Source of the DNA: GCA-2686765 sp036012725
GTDB lineage: Bacteria; Pseudomonadota; Alphaproteobacteria; Rhodospirillales; 2-02-FULL-58-16
Length of the DNA stretch: 38,440 nucleotides
NCBI GenBank assembly: GCA_036012725.1
Contig: DASCPW010000092.1
Location: 1 to 38,440, forward strand
Reading direction: 5' to 3'
Shown in pieces: positions 17,138 to 25,858 of the stretch. Both the position numbers and the translations under genes were made by a program. The number at the start of each line of letters is the position of its first letter. Within the stretch, counting starts at the first letter, position 1. The notes under the pieces are model-generated. The model saw only the letters and a list, made by a program, of their open reading frames with translations. It had not been told where the DNA came from and did no database searches.

Positions 17138-18025
17138 CTAGCTTTTGATTTCGGCCTTCAGGGTTTCGTACATATCCATCGCTTTTTTTGGTTTCTCGTT
17201 GTCGTGGACGACGGCGGCGATCGCCTGGATCATGGCGATCGGGGATTCGGCCTGGAAAATGTTGCGGCCCATGTCGACGCCCACGGCGCCTTGGTCGATT
17301 GCCTTGTAAGCCATGGTCAAGGCGTCCGGCTCGGGCAGTTTTTTGCCGCCAGCCATGACGATGGGTACCGGACAGCCGGCGGTAACCCGCTCGAATCCGT
17401 CATCGACAAAATAGGTCTTGATGTAATGCGCCCCGAGCTCGGCGGCGATGCGGCTGGCGAGGCCGAAATAGCGGGCGTCGCGCTTCATCTCCTTGCCAAC
17501 GCCGGTGACCGCCAGGGTCGGAATGCCGTAACGGTTGCCGCTGTCGATAAGCTTGATAATGTTGGCGATGGATTTGTGCTCGTACTCGGCGCCGATATAG
17601 ACCTGCGCCGCCATCGCCGCGACGTTCAAACGGATCGCGTCCTCGATATCGACGGCCACTGTCTCGTTGGACAGCTCGCTCAAGATGCTGTTGCCGCCGC
17701 TGCACCGCAAGACCACCGCCTTGTCGGTTTCGGAAGGGATGTTGGCGCGCAGCACGCCGCGCGTGCACATGATCACGTCGGCATGGGGAATAAGCGGCAC
17801 GATCCCGAGATCGATACGCTCAAGGCCAGTGGCCGGTCCCTGAAAATAGCCATGGTCGATAGCCAACATCACGGTCTTGCCGGACTTGGAATTGAAAATC
17901 CTCGACAAGCGGTTCTGAATCCCCCAGTCAAGGGCGCCAGAGCCCTTCAGAAAGAAGGGCCTGTTGAGAGCCGGGGTATCGAGACCGAAATCCTTGCCTT
18001 CCCTGATGTCGTCCTTGTCAGCCAT
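17138..18025 (-). CDS. lsrF: LsrF-like class I aldolase/thiolase (3-hydroxy-5-phosphonooxypentane-2,4-dione thiolase family)
   Basis: 295 residues, very similar in sequence to E. coli LsrF throughout: ALDWGIQNRLSRIF, AIDHGYFQGPATGLERID, MCTRGVLR, AAQVYIGAEYEH, and IKTYF with the Schiff-base Lys at residue 203, the same number as in E. coli. LsrF cleaves the isomerised phospho-AI-2 with CoA to DHAP and acetyl-CoA. There is no lsr transport, kinase or isomerase gene here. The gene is instead last in a run with mtnP, mtnA and a class II aldolase-dehydrogenase fusion, so its substrate is probably a phosphorylated deoxypentulose made by that pathway (inference). The ATG at 18025 has GGAG nine bases upstream; TTG at 18040 is less likely. 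Confidence 0.88.
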   Translation of the reverse strand: MADKDDIREGKDFGLDTPALNRPFFLKGSGALDWGIQNRLSRIFNSKSGKTVMLAIDHGYFQGPATGLERIDLGIVPLIPHADVIMCTRGVLRANIPSETDKAVVLRCSGGNSILSELSNETVAVDIEDAIRLNVAAMAAQVYIGAEYEHKSIANIIKLIDSGNRYGIPTLAVTGVGKEMKRDARYFGLASRIAAELGAHYIKTYFVDDGFERVTAGCPVPIVMAGGKKLPEPDALTMAYKAIDQGAVGVDMGRNIFQAESPIAMIQAIAAVVHDNEKPKKAMDMYETLKAEIKS

Positions 18026-18059
18026 TATGAGTTTCTCCAAATGTGAAGTTATACCTGCT

Positions 18060-20096
18060 TTACCTTAGCGCCGCGGCGATGTTACCGCCATCGACGGTGG
18101 TCACGGCGGCCGTCGTCTTCGCCGCCAGCGCCAGATAAACGAATGCCTGGGCGACGTCCTCGGCCGTCACCTCGAGGCCAAGTAAATTGCCGGACATGTA
18201 GTCTGTTTCGCTGACCCCCCTGGCTTTCGCCCTTTCCTTGACCATCTCCCCGCTCAGCAAACCTGAGCGTATGCGGTCGGCGTTAACCGCGTTCGAGCGG
18301 ATTCCCTCGGCCCCGTGATCGATGGCGTACTGGCGCATCAGGGCCAGGGTCGCCGTCTTGGGCATGCCGTAAGGGCCGAAACCGGGGCCGGGATTGACCG
18401 CTTGCTTGGAGGCGTTGAACAACAAGCAGCCGCCGATACCTTGCCGGCGCATGACGCGGACGGCATTTTGCGCCACCGTCTGGTGGGCCCAGAAGTTAAG
18501 CTCGAAACTACGCCTGAGAAGGTCGTCCGAAACCTCGCCGATGGCGCCCTGCCAAGCGGCGCCGGCGTTGGAGACGGCGATATCGACGCCGCCGAAGGTC
18601 TCGCAAACATGATCGAAGGCAGCGGCAACCGAACCGGGCTCGGTAACATCGCAGGCCAAACCATAGGACCCATTACCGGCCTGCCGGGCGACGCCGGCGG
18701 CGATCGAAGCGTCAAGATCGAGCACCGCAACTTCGGCCCCCTCGGTGGCGAAGGCCCTGACGATGGCCGCCCCGATGACGCCGCCGCCGCCGGTGACAAC
18801 GACGACGTGACCGGCCAGCGCGCCGCCGCTCCGTTCCCCCAGCTTGGCCCGTTCGAGGGACCACTGTTCGATGGCGAACATGTCGGCTTCGGCGGCGCTT
18901 TCGTACCTGCCCATGGCCTCCGCGCCGGTGACGACATCAATCGTGGTGGCGGCGATGTCGGCGGCGATGGCGGCGTCGGCGGCGCTTGTCCCCAACCCGA
19001 ACAACCCCAGTCCCGGCACCAAGGTCACCCGTGGCATGGCATCAGCCGGCGCCGCGCCGGGGACGTGGCGGGCGAGAGAGACGCGGTAATTTTTGGCGTA
19101 ATCGGCGAGTGCCGCCGCCGTGTCATGGCGAAAATCGTCCAGCCCGCCGGCCCTCGGCGCCGCCACGACCAGGGGCCGGGGCTTGGTGCGGATGACATGG
19201 TCCGGCGTCACCGTGCCGATCTGCGAATAACGGCGGACATCGGCGCCGTTGACATAGTCTAAGATCTCGGGAGTGGTTCGGAAATCGAGGATCGAACGTT
19301 TGTGGGCACCGTCGGCGGGAGTGCAGAGGCCGCGCAGAATAGGGGCCACATCGGCCACCTTGGCGGGCTCGCCGGCAATAGTGGCGGCGGCGAAGACGCT
19401 TTTGCGCCCCTCCCGCAGACGCGCCTCGGCCATGTTGACCAATTCGACCATGCGCCGATAGGACTGGCGCGCCGTCTCGCCGAAAGTAAAGAGGCCGTGT
19501 TTCAAGAGGATGAGACCGTCAACGCCGGGATCGGCCTCGAACATCCTGAGCACCTTCTTGGCCAGTCCGAAGCCCGGCATAATGTAAGGGACGATGCCGA
19601 CGCGCCGGCCGTAAACTTCACCGACCAGCTTACCGCCATCGGGCTGGTTGGCGAGGCTCAAAACGGCGTTGGCATGGCCGTGGTCGATATACTTGGGCGG
19701 CAAAAAGGCGTGCGAGAGGAATTCGACGGAAGGGCTGGGAGCGGCGCCGCCGAGCATGTTGCAACGCCCGGCGTTGATCATGTCGTCGTCGCTTAAGTCT
19801 TCGAGTTCGGTCAAGCTCTGAAGGGGGCCCAGGCGGATGGCGGCGAAGTCGCCGGGCTCAACCGAGCCCAAATCCCGGCCACTGCCTTTGACGTGGATGA
19901 CCGCCGTTTCCCCGCCCATCAACTCGCTGGCGGCAGTTTTCACCGAGGTGTTGCCACCGCCGTGCTGGACCAGCCGGGGGTCGGAGCCGAGCAAGCGCGA
20001 GGAATAGACACGAAGGGCTAGGTCTTCGCCAACGCCGGCCTCGGCATATTTCCTGATCGTCGTCTCGGCGTTCCTATCGGACCAGAGGTCTTCCAT
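18060..20096 (-). CDS. Bifunctional class II aldolase / short-chain dehydrogenase
   Basis: 678-residue fusion related to RhaD-SDR proteins. The N-terminal class II aldolase half has HGGGNTSVK at 45-53, a probable catalytic Glu125 (SPSVEFLSHAF), zinc-ligand His139/His141 (IDHGH) and His200 (LLKHGLF). The C-terminal SDR (from about 429) has TGGGGVIG, an acidic LDLD after beta-2 favouring NAD, the SNAG motif, and the triad Ser563, Tyr576, Lys580 (YGMPK). Rhamnose-pathway relatives split rhamnulose-1-phosphate into DHAP and lactaldehyde and oxidise the aldehyde. Next to mtnP and mtnA, the expected substrate is 5-methylthioribulose- or 5-deoxyribulose-1-phosphate. All catalytic residues appear intact. 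A 67-base palindrome separates it from mtnA. Confidence 0.88.
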   Translation of the reverse strand: MEDLWSDRNAETTIRKYAEAGVGEDLALRVYSSRLLGSDPRLVQHGGGNTSVKTAASELMGGETAVIHVKGSGRDLGSVEPGDFAAIRLGPLQSLTELEDLSDDDMINAGRCNMLGGAAPSPSVEFLSHAFLPPKYIDHGHANAVLSLANQPDGGKLVGEVYGRRVGIVPYIMPGFGLAKKVLRMFEADPGVDGLILLKHGLFTFGETARQSYRRMVELVNMAEARLREGRKSVFAAATIAGEPAKVADVAPILRGLCTPADGAHKRSILDFRTTPEILDYVNGADVRRYSQIGTVTPDHVIRTKPRPLVVAAPRAGGLDDFRHDTAAALADYAKNYRVSLARHVPGAAPADAMPRVTLVPGLGLFGLGTSAADAAIAADIAATTIDVVTGAEAMGRYESAAEADMFAIEQWSLERAKLGERSGGALAGHVVVVTGGGGVIGAAIVRAFATEGAEVAVLDLDASIAAGVARQAGNGSYGLACDVTEPGSVAAAFDHVCETFGGVDIAVSNAGAAWQGAIGEVSDDLLRRSFELNFWAHQTVAQNAVRVMRRQGIGGCLLFNASKQAVNPGPGFGPYGMPKTATLALMRQYAIDHGAEGIRSNAVNADRIRSGLLSGEMVKERAKARGVSETDYMSGNLLGLEVTAEDVAQAFVYLALAAKTTAAVTTVDGGNIAAALR

Positions 20097-20163
20097 ATAT
20101 CAACCCTGTTCGGCAGGCCGCGACTATAGAAAGTCCCGGTTACGTCAACAAGACGCCACTACC

Positions 20164-20230
20164 CCCTAGAGCAAATCCAGATTGATGAATCGCCTTTGGC
20201 GGTTCCTATCAATCTGGATTTGCTCTAGGG
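20164..20230. repeat. Palindromic repeat element, copy A
   Basis: Nearly perfect palindrome: arms beginning CCCTAGAGCAAATCCAGATT pair over 23 bases, and the centre is itself a hairpin (GAATCGCC, TTT, GGCGGTTC with one G-T). It lies between mtnA and the aldolase-dehydrogenase gene. Its right arm, read leftward, supplies the TAG stop codon of mtnA. A related copy lies at 26280-26343. In RNA it would form a long hairpin that could end or attenuate transcription, or protect the mtnP-mtnA message. Confidence 0.9.
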
Positions 20231-21316
20231 TTCCGGAAAGAGTCCCCGCAACCCTTCAGCCGAGGCTTGGCAAATGCCGCGCTCGGTAATCAAACCGGTG
20301 ATCAGGTGCGCCGGCGTCACGTCGAAGGCCGGGTTGGCGGCAACACAACCCTCGGACGCGATCTCCACGGCGGCGATATCGCCATCGGCGGTCCGCCCGG
20401 CCATGCGCGTCACCTCGGCGGCGGCGCGCTCCTCGATGGGGATGTCGCAGGCGCCGTCGCCGATCGTCCAGTCAATGGTCGGGCCGGGCAAGGCCACGTA
20501 AAAGGCCACGCCGTTGTCATGTGCCGCCAAGGCCTTCAGGTAGGTGCCGACCTTGTTGCAAACGTCTCCCGATGCTGTCGTCCGGTCGGTGCCGGTGATG
20601 CAGAGATCGACCTGGCCCTGCTGCAACAGGTGGCCGGCGGCGTTATCGACGATTAGCGTATGGGCAACCCCATGGCTGCCCAGTTCCCAACAAGTCAGGC
20701 TGGCGCCCTGGTTGCGGGGCCGGGTCTCGCTGACCCAGACATGTTGCGGAATGCCGGCGTCATGGGCCTTGTAGATGGGTGCCATGGCGGTGCCCCAGTC
20801 CACCGCCGCCAGCCAGCCGGCATTGCAGTGGGTAAGGATATTGAGCGGCTCGTTTGCACCTTTCTTTTTCCAGGCCTCCTGGATCAAAGCCAAGCCATGC
20901 CCGCCGATGGCCGAGCAAATCTCCACGTCCTCGTCGCAAATCTCGGCGGCTCGTCGGTAAGCCGCCCCAGTCCGCGCCGTCGGTTCCAGAGGCGCCAGCA
21001 ACATCTTCATCTCGTCCAGGGCCCAGCGCAGGTTGACCGCCGTCGGCCGCGCCGCGATCAGGCTTGAATAGGCCTTATCAAGACCGCTATCGGTGGCATC
21101 AGCGCGCATGCCCAAACTCATCCCGTAAGCCGCCGTGGCGCCGATCAAGGGGGCGCCGCGCACCTGCATGGCGCTGATCGCCCGGACCGCGTCATCCAGG
21201 CTCTCCAGGCGGCGGGTGACGAATTCGTGGGGCAGGCGGGTCTGGTCGATGATATGGACGCCGAGGGCGTCCTCGGCCAACCAGATGCTGCGGTAAGGCT
21301 TGCCCTGGACTTTCAT
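20225..21316 (-). CDS. mtnA: S-methyl-5-thioribose-1-phosphate isomerase
   Basis: Converts 5-methylthioribose-1-phosphate to the ribulose-1-phosphate form in methionine salvage; it can also serve 5-deoxyribose-1-phosphate. 363 residues with the family blocks RGAPLIGATAAYGM, LTHCNAGWLA with catalytic Cys164, and TGTDRTTASGDVCNKVGTY with catalytic Asp244, separating it from the eIF2B regulatory homologues. It starts seven bases after the mtnP stop, so the two are co-transcribed. None of the usual further salvage genes (mtnB, mtnC, mtnD, mtnX/mtnW) is here; the next gene is an aldolase. Confidence 0.95.
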   Translation of the reverse strand: MKVQGKPYRSIWLAEDALGVHIIDQTRLPHEFVTRRLESLDDAVRAISAMQVRGAPLIGATAAYGMSLGMRADATDSGLDKAYSSLIAARPTAVNLRWALDEMKMLLAPLEPTARTGAAYRRAAEICDEDVEICSAIGGHGLALIQEAWKKKGANEPLNILTHCNAGWLAAVDWGTAMAPIYKAHDAGIPQHVWVSETRPRNQGASLTCWELGSHGVAHTLIVDNAAGHLLQQGQVDLCITGTDRTTASGDVCNKVGTYLKALAAHDNGVAFYVALPGPTIDWTIGDGACDIPIEERAAAEVTRMAGRTADGDIAAVEIASEGCVAANPAFDVTPAHLITGLITERGICQASAEGLRGLFPEP

Positions 21317-21323
21317 GGGAACT

Positions 21324-22208
21324 CTATTTCAGCACCCGGCCGGCGACGGCGTCGAGTTTGCCCACCATTTCGGGATCGCGGGCTTCGGGCGCGGTGATGA
21401 CGGCGGTTTCCAATGCCCGATGGCAGCCCTCCGAACAGGCCCCGGAGCGGCTTGTGAGCTTCGGCGTCAGCCGCTTGACCAGCGCCCGGGCCTTATCGGC
21501 GTTGTCCATCAGCAACTTGATGATGGCATCGATCGTCACATGGTCGTGGTCCGGGTGCCAACAGTCGTAATCGGTGACCATGGCGACGGTGGCATAGCAG
21601 ATTTCGGCTTCGCGGGCGAGTTTGGCCTCGGGCATGTTGGTCATTCCGACCACGTCGCATCGCCAATCCCGATGAAGGTTGGATTCGGCCATGGTCGAGA
21701 ACTGTGGCCCTTCCATGGCCAGATAGGTGCCGCCGCGCCGATGGGAAATGCCGAGCTCCTTGGCCGCCGCCTCGATGGCGTCGCCCAGACGCCGGCAAAC
21801 GGGATGGCCGAAACCGACATGCGCCACCAAGCCGGTACCGAAAAAACTTGTCTGGCGGGCGAAGGTACGGTCGATGAACTGATCGGCAATGACGAATGTG
21901 CCCGGCGGCAAGGTTTCGTCCAGCGACCCGCAGGCACTGACCGAGACGATCTCGGTAACGCCGACGCGCTTCAGGGCGTCGATATTGGCGCGGAAGTTGA
22001 TCTCGTCGGGCGCGATCCGGTGGCCGCGGCCGTGGCGCGGCAGAAAAACGATTTTCTGTCCGCCCAACTCGCCCATGAGGAGCTCGTCCGACGGCTCGCC
22101 GAAGGGCGAGGCGGCCTTCTCCCAGCGCTTGTCCGTCAGGCCGTCGATATCCTCGACGCCACTGCCGCCAATGACACCAATAACAGGCGGCGTTCCCGGT
22201 TCCGTCAT
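21324..22208 (-). CDS. mtnP: S-methyl-5'-thioadenosine phosphorylase
   Basis: Phosphorolyses methylthioadenosine (and 5'-deoxyadenosine) to adenine and the pentose-1-phosphate. 294 residues with GVIGGSG near the N terminus, the phosphate-binding PRHGRGH, MEGPQFST and NMPEAKLAREAEICY. TDYDCW carries the Asp residues that select 6-aminopurines, marking it as MTAP rather than a guanosine/inosine phosphorylase. The ATG is preceded by AAAAAGGAG six bases away, the strongest ribosome binding site in the cluster. First gene of the mtnP-mtnA-aldolase-lsrF run; the 173 bases upstream contain an AT-rich GATAAT box that may be the promoter. Confidence 0.95.
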   Translation of the reverse strand: MTEPGTPPVIGVIGGSGVEDIDGLTDKRWEKAASPFGEPSDELLMGELGGQKIVFLPRHGRGHRIAPDEINFRANIDALKRVGVTEIVSVSACGSLDETLPPGTFVIADQFIDRTFARQTSFFGTGLVAHVGFGHPVCRRLGDAIEAAAKELGISHRRGGTYLAMEGPQFSTMAESNLHRDWRCDVVGMTNMPEAKLAREAEICYATVAMVTDYDCWHPDHDHVTIDAIIKLLMDNADKARALVKRLTPKLTSRSGACSEGCHRALETAVITAPEARDPEMVGKLDAVAGRVLK

Positions 22209-22381
22209 GGAAGCTCCTTTTTTTTTGTCCTTTGCGAACGGCGGTGAGTTTTCCAGTTTCGCGGCGGCGCTTCAACAGTTTCGCGAAAAGAAAGCGACAA
22301 AAACGATGATTGTGCTATTATCGCCTGAAACAAAGAGGGAACGCTTGGGGAGGCGGCGGTGAACGGATCGCTGCCTTTACC

Positions 22382-23482
22382 CTACAGATTGAACCTGAAC
22401 AGCAAGATGTCGCCGTCCTGGACCAGGTAGTCGCGGCCCTCCTGGCGCATCCGGCCGGCCTCCTTGGCGCCTTGCTCTCCGCCCAGGGAAACAAAGTCGT
22501 CGTAGGCAATGGTCTCGGCGCAAATAAAGCCGTGCTCAAAATCGGTATGGACCTGACCCGCCGCCTCGGGGGCCTGGGCGCCGGCCCGCAACGTCCAGGC
22601 GCGAACCTCGTTGGGGCATTCGGTGAAGAAGACAATCAAGCCGAGAAGGACGTGTCCCTCGCGGATCACCCGGGCCAGGCCGCTCTCCTCCAGGCCGATT
22701 GTTTCCAGGAACTCGGCCCGCTCGGACAAATCGGCCAGGGCGGCGATCTCTTCCTCTATCCTCGCCGAAATCACCACCGAGCGCGCGCCCAGGGAGGCGG
22801 CGCGGGCGACCGCCGCCACTGATAACGCATTGCCGGTGGTGACATGCTCCTCGCCGACGTTGCAGACATAGAGCACCGGCTTGGCGCTCAGCAGTTGCAG
22901 CATGCGGAAGCGTTTCTTCTCGCCGCCGGCCAGCTCCACATTGCGCGCTGAATGGCCCTCGCGGAGCATCGCCAGCGCACGCTCCACCAGCTCGAGGGTC
23001 GCCTTGGCCTCCTTGTCGTTGCCGCGCGCCTTCTTGGCCAAAGGATCGACACGCTTCTCCAGGCTCTCCAGATCGGCCAGCATGAGCTCGGTCTCCACCG
23101 TCTCGGCATCGCTGGCCGGGTCGATGGCGCCACTGACATGGGTGACGTTATTGTCCTCGAAGCAGCGCAGCACATGGATGATGGCATCGACCTCGCGGAT
23201 ATTGGAGAGAAATTGGTTGCCCAACCCCTCGCCTTGGCTGGCGCCCTTGACCAGGCCGGCGATATCGACGAATTCCAACCGCGTCGGCACTACCTTGGGC
23301 GGCTTGACGATGGCGGCAATGGCATCCAGGCGACGGTCCGGCACCCCGACCCGGCCGGTATTGGGCTCGATGGTGCAGAAGGGATAGTTGGAGGTCGCTG
23401 CCGCCGCCGTTTGGGTCAAGGCATTGAAAAGCGTCGACTTGCCGACGTTGGGCAGGCCGACGATGCCGCAGTTAAAGCCCAT
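22382..23482 (-). CDS. ychF: Redox-regulated ribosome-associated ATPase YchF (OLA1 family)
   Basis: Obg-related P-loop protein that binds ribosomes and prefers ATP because its G4 motif is changed. 366 residues: G1 GLPNVGKST, G3 DIAGLVKGASQGEGLGN, the altered G4 region VCNVGEE in place of NKxD, a coiled-coil insertion around 130-190, and a C-terminal TGS domain ending in QDGDILLFRFN. The ATG at 23482 gives the canonical MGFNCGIVGLPN start; another ATG is two codons upstream. It overlaps the end of pth by about 10 bases and is last in the prs-rplY-pth-ychF run. Confidence 0.96.
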   Translation of the reverse strand: MGFNCGIVGLPNVGKSTLFNALTQTAAAATSNYPFCTIEPNTGRVGVPDRRLDAIAAIVKPPKVVPTRLEFVDIAGLVKGASQGEGLGNQFLSNIREVDAIIHVLRCFEDNNVTHVSGAIDPASDAETVETELMLADLESLEKRVDPLAKKARGNDKEAKATLELVERALAMLREGHSARNVELAGGEKKRFRMLQLLSAKPVLYVCNVGEEHVTTGNALSVAAVARAASLGARSVVISARIEEEIAALADLSERAEFLETIGLEESGLARVIREGHVLLGLIVFFTECPNEVRAWTLRAGAQAPEAAGQVHTDFEHGFICAETIAYDDFVSLGGEQGAKEAGRMRQEGRDYLVQDGDILLFRFNL

Positions 23483-24101
23483 CGTCATCGCCCGGCAATG
23501 GCGCGGATGGTTCGGAAGCTTCGGAGGTTTCAGAAGCTTGCAACTCTAAAGCCATCTTGCTCATGAAAGCGGCATCATCGCCCCCCGCCAAAAGGGCGAA
23601 ATGATCGGCGACGGTGTCGAGCATGGGCTCGAGCCAGGCTTGCTCGGTCTGGGCAAAATCTTTGAGCACGTGGCCGCTAACCTTGTCCTTGTCGCCGGGA
23701 TGGCCGATACCGAAACGAAGCCGCCGGTACGCGCTGCCGATATGGGCATGGATGCTTCTCAGCCCGTTATGGCCGGCATGGCCGCCGCCGCGCTTGACGC
23801 GCAGCTTGCCCGCCGCCAAGTCGATCTCGTCGTGAATGACCAGGACATCCTCGGTCTCGATCTTGAAGAATCCAGCGGCGGCGGCCACCGAGCGGCCGGA
23901 TTTGTTCATATAGGTCGCCGGCTTGAGGGCGACGACCCTTCGTCCCGCCATCTCGCCTTGGCAAATTTTGCCTTCGAATTTGGCGCGAAAGGCGGAAAAG
24001 CCATGGCGGCGGACGATGACGTCCACCGCCATGAAGCCGATGTTGTGGCGATTGCCAGCATAGCCGGTGCCGGGATTACCGAGGCCGACGACAAGCAACA
24101 T
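23472..24101 (-). CDS. pth: Peptidyl-tRNA hydrolase
   Basis: Cleaves the ester bond of peptidyl-tRNA released from stalled ribosomes. 209 residues: GLGNPGTGYAGNRHNIGF contains the catalytic His, KPATYMNKSG the conserved Asn, and VIHDEIDLAAGKLRVKRGGG the catalytic Asp region, followed by HNGLRSI. The last 25 residues form a Ser/Glu/Pro-rich tail beyond the fold, as often seen in alphaproteobacteria. It lies 25 bases after rplY and overlaps ychF, the widely conserved arrangement. Confidence 0.96.
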   Translation of the reverse strand: MLLVVGLGNPGTGYAGNRHNIGFMAVDVIVRRHGFSAFRAKFEGKICQGEMAGRRVVALKPATYMNKSGRSVAAAAGFFKIETEDVLVIHDEIDLAAGKLRVKRGGGHAGHNGLRSIHAHIGSAYRRLRFGIGHPGDKDKVSGHVLKDFAQTEQAWLEPMLDTVADHFALLAGGDDAAFMSKMALELQASETSEASEPSAPLPGDDDGL

Positions 24102-24126
24102 GACCGAAGACCAGCCGTGACCAGGG

Positions 24127-24846
24127 CTAATTTCCGCCCTCGCCTTCGCCTTTGCCGCCGTCTTCCTTCTCGCCCTCGGCTTCCTCGCCTTCGACGGCCT
24201 CCTCGCCCTCGAGACCTTCTTCCTCTTCGGCCAGGGCCAGGGCCGCCGCCTCGGCCTCTTCTTCCTCGACGGTCTTCAACACGGAAGGCGCGGCGATGGT
24301 AGCGACGGTGAAATCGCGGTCGGCAATCGTCGGCTCGACGCCAGCCGGCAATTCAACATCGCTGATGTGAACGGAATCGCCGATCTCCAGCCCGCTAAGG
24401 TCGATGGAAATGCATTCCGGGATATTGTCCGCGGAGCAGATCAACTCGATGGCGTGACGGACGATGTTGAGTACGCCGCCGCGTTTCAGCCCCGGCGAGG
24501 CAGCCTCGTTTTCGAATATCACCTGGACATCGATATTGAGCTTGGTATCGGCGCTGAAGCGCATGAAATCGACGTGGATAGGCCAGTCGCTGACTGGATC
24601 CAACTGTAGGTCGCGGGCCAAAACCCGGTGCTTGCCCTTGTCCACCTGGATTTCAAACACACGGGCGAAAAACCCAGGCCCCTTAAGCTGCGACGAAAGA
24701 TCCATGGGATCGAGGGAAATGAGCAGCGTTTCCTCCTTATTGCCGTATATAACCGCCGGAACGCGGCCATTGCGGCGTGTGGCGCGGGCGGCCCCCTTGC
24801 CGGTCTGCTGGCGTGTCTGTGCCGCAATGGGTGTTACTTCGGTCAT
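24127..24846 (-). CDS. rplY: 50S ribosomal protein bL25 with Ctc (TL5) C-terminal domain
   Basis: 5S rRNA-binding ribosomal protein of the long Ctc type, 239 residues. The N-terminal bL25 domain (about 1-95) has the GKGAARATRRNGRVPAVIYG segment, and the beta-rich C-terminal domain (about 96-190) has the HAIELICSADNIPE and ISDVELPAGV blocks. The protein ends in a strongly acidic Glu/Gly-rich tail of about 45 residues. AGGAG precedes the ATG. It follows prs with a 79-base gap and precedes pth. Confidence 0.95.
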   Translation of the reverse strand: MTEVTPIAAQTRQQTGKGAARATRRNGRVPAVIYGNKEETLLISLDPMDLSSQLKGPGFFARVFEIQVDKGKHRVLARDLQLDPVSDWPIHVDFMRFSADTKLNIDVQVIFENEAASPGLKRGGVLNIVRHAIELICSADNIPECISIDLSGLEIGDSVHISDVELPAGVEPTIADRDFTVATIAAPSVLKTVEEEEAEAAALALAEEEEGLEGEEAVEGEEAEGEKEDGGKGEGEGGN

Positions 24847-24925
24847 TTGGCCTTCTCCTCTTTAAACTTCAGTTCGTTGCGCCTGCCTCCAGGGATGCCG
24901 GCGCTGGTTATTCCAGGGCGAAAAC

Positions 24926-25858
24926 TCAGTCGAATAGGCTGGAAACGGAAGTCTCCTCGCTGATCCGGCGGATAGCTTCGGCCATCAACGGCGCGATGCT
25001 CAATTGTTCGATGTTGCGGGCGGTGCGAACGGCCTCGGTGGCCATGATGCTGTCGGTGGTGATCAGGTTCTCCATCGGCGAGGATGTCACCCGCGCCACG
25101 GCGCCGCCCGAAAGCACGCCGTGGGTGACATAAGCGGAAACCGAGGTGGCGCCCTTTTCAATCATTGCAACGGCGGCGTTGCATAGGGTGCTGGCGGAAT
25201 CGACGATGTCGTCAATGATGACGCAGCGGCGGTCCGTGACATCGCCGATGATGTTCATCACCTGCGAGACGCCGGCGAGCTCGCGGCGCTTGTCGATGAT
25301 GGCAAGGTCGGCGTTCAACCGCTTGGCCGTGCCTCGCGCCCGCACCACGCCGCCAACGTCGGGCGAGACGATCATCAATTCGTCGCCGTTTATTCGTTCC
25401 TTGATGTCCTTGACCAGGACCGACTCGGCGAAAAGATTGTCGACGGGAATATCAAAGAAGCCCTGAATCTGACCGGCGTGCAAATCAATGGTCAACACCC
25501 GGTCGGCGCCGGCCTGGACAATCAGGTTGGCCACCAGCTTCGCCGAGATGGGGGTGCGCGGACCCGATTTGCGGTCCTGCCGGGCATAGCCGAAATAGGG
25601 GATGACGGCGGTGGCGCGGCGCGCCGACCCACGCCTCAGGGCATCAAGGCAGACCAACAGCTCCATCAGGTTGTCGTTGGTTGGAAAAGAGGTGGACTGG
25701 ATGACGAAAACATCTTCGCCGCGGACATTTTCCTGAATCTCGACAAAGATTTCCATATCCGAGAACCGGCGGATGCTGGCCTTGGTCAAGGGCAGATCAA
25801 GGTATGCCGAAATCGCTTCGGCTAAAGGCCGATTGCTGTTACAGGCAATGATTTTCAT
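24926..25858 (-). CDS. prs: Ribose-phosphate pyrophosphokinase
   Basis: Makes PRPP from ribose-5-phosphate and ATP for nucleotide, histidine and tryptophan synthesis. 310 residues, full length. Visible blocks are NRPLAEAI near the start, the flexible-loop and ATP region PYFGYARQDRKSGPRTPISAK, DLHAGQIQGFF, the PP-loop DVGGVVRA, and the PRPP motif VIIDDIVDSASTLCNAA. Its ATG overlaps the stop of the upstream lipoprotein-like gene as ATGA, so translation is coupled. It opens the conserved prs-rplY-pth-ychF block. Confidence 0.97.
   Translation of the reverse strand: MKIIACNSNRPLAEAISAYLDLPLTKASIRRFSDMEIFVEIQENVRGEDVFVIQSTSFPTNDNLMELLVCLDALRRGSARRATAVIPYFGYARQDRKSGPRTPISAKLVANLIVQAGADRVLTIDLHAGQIQGFFDIPVDNLFAESVLVKDIKERINGDELMIVSPDVGGVVRARGTAKRLNADLAIIDKRRELAGVSQVMNIIGDVTDRRCVIIDDIVDSASTLCNAAVAMIEKGATSVSAYVTHGVLSGGAVARVTSSPMENLITTDSIMATEAVRTARNIEQLSIAPLMAEAIRRISEETSVSSLFD

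Noticed and set aside
18315..19262. Long plus-strand frame opposite the aldolase-dehydrogenase gene (and similar ones at 21300-22247 opposite mtnP)
   Set aside because: Low-complexity Gly/Ala/Arg/Asp composition typical of antisense frames in GC-rich genes; no ribosome binding site and no family motif.
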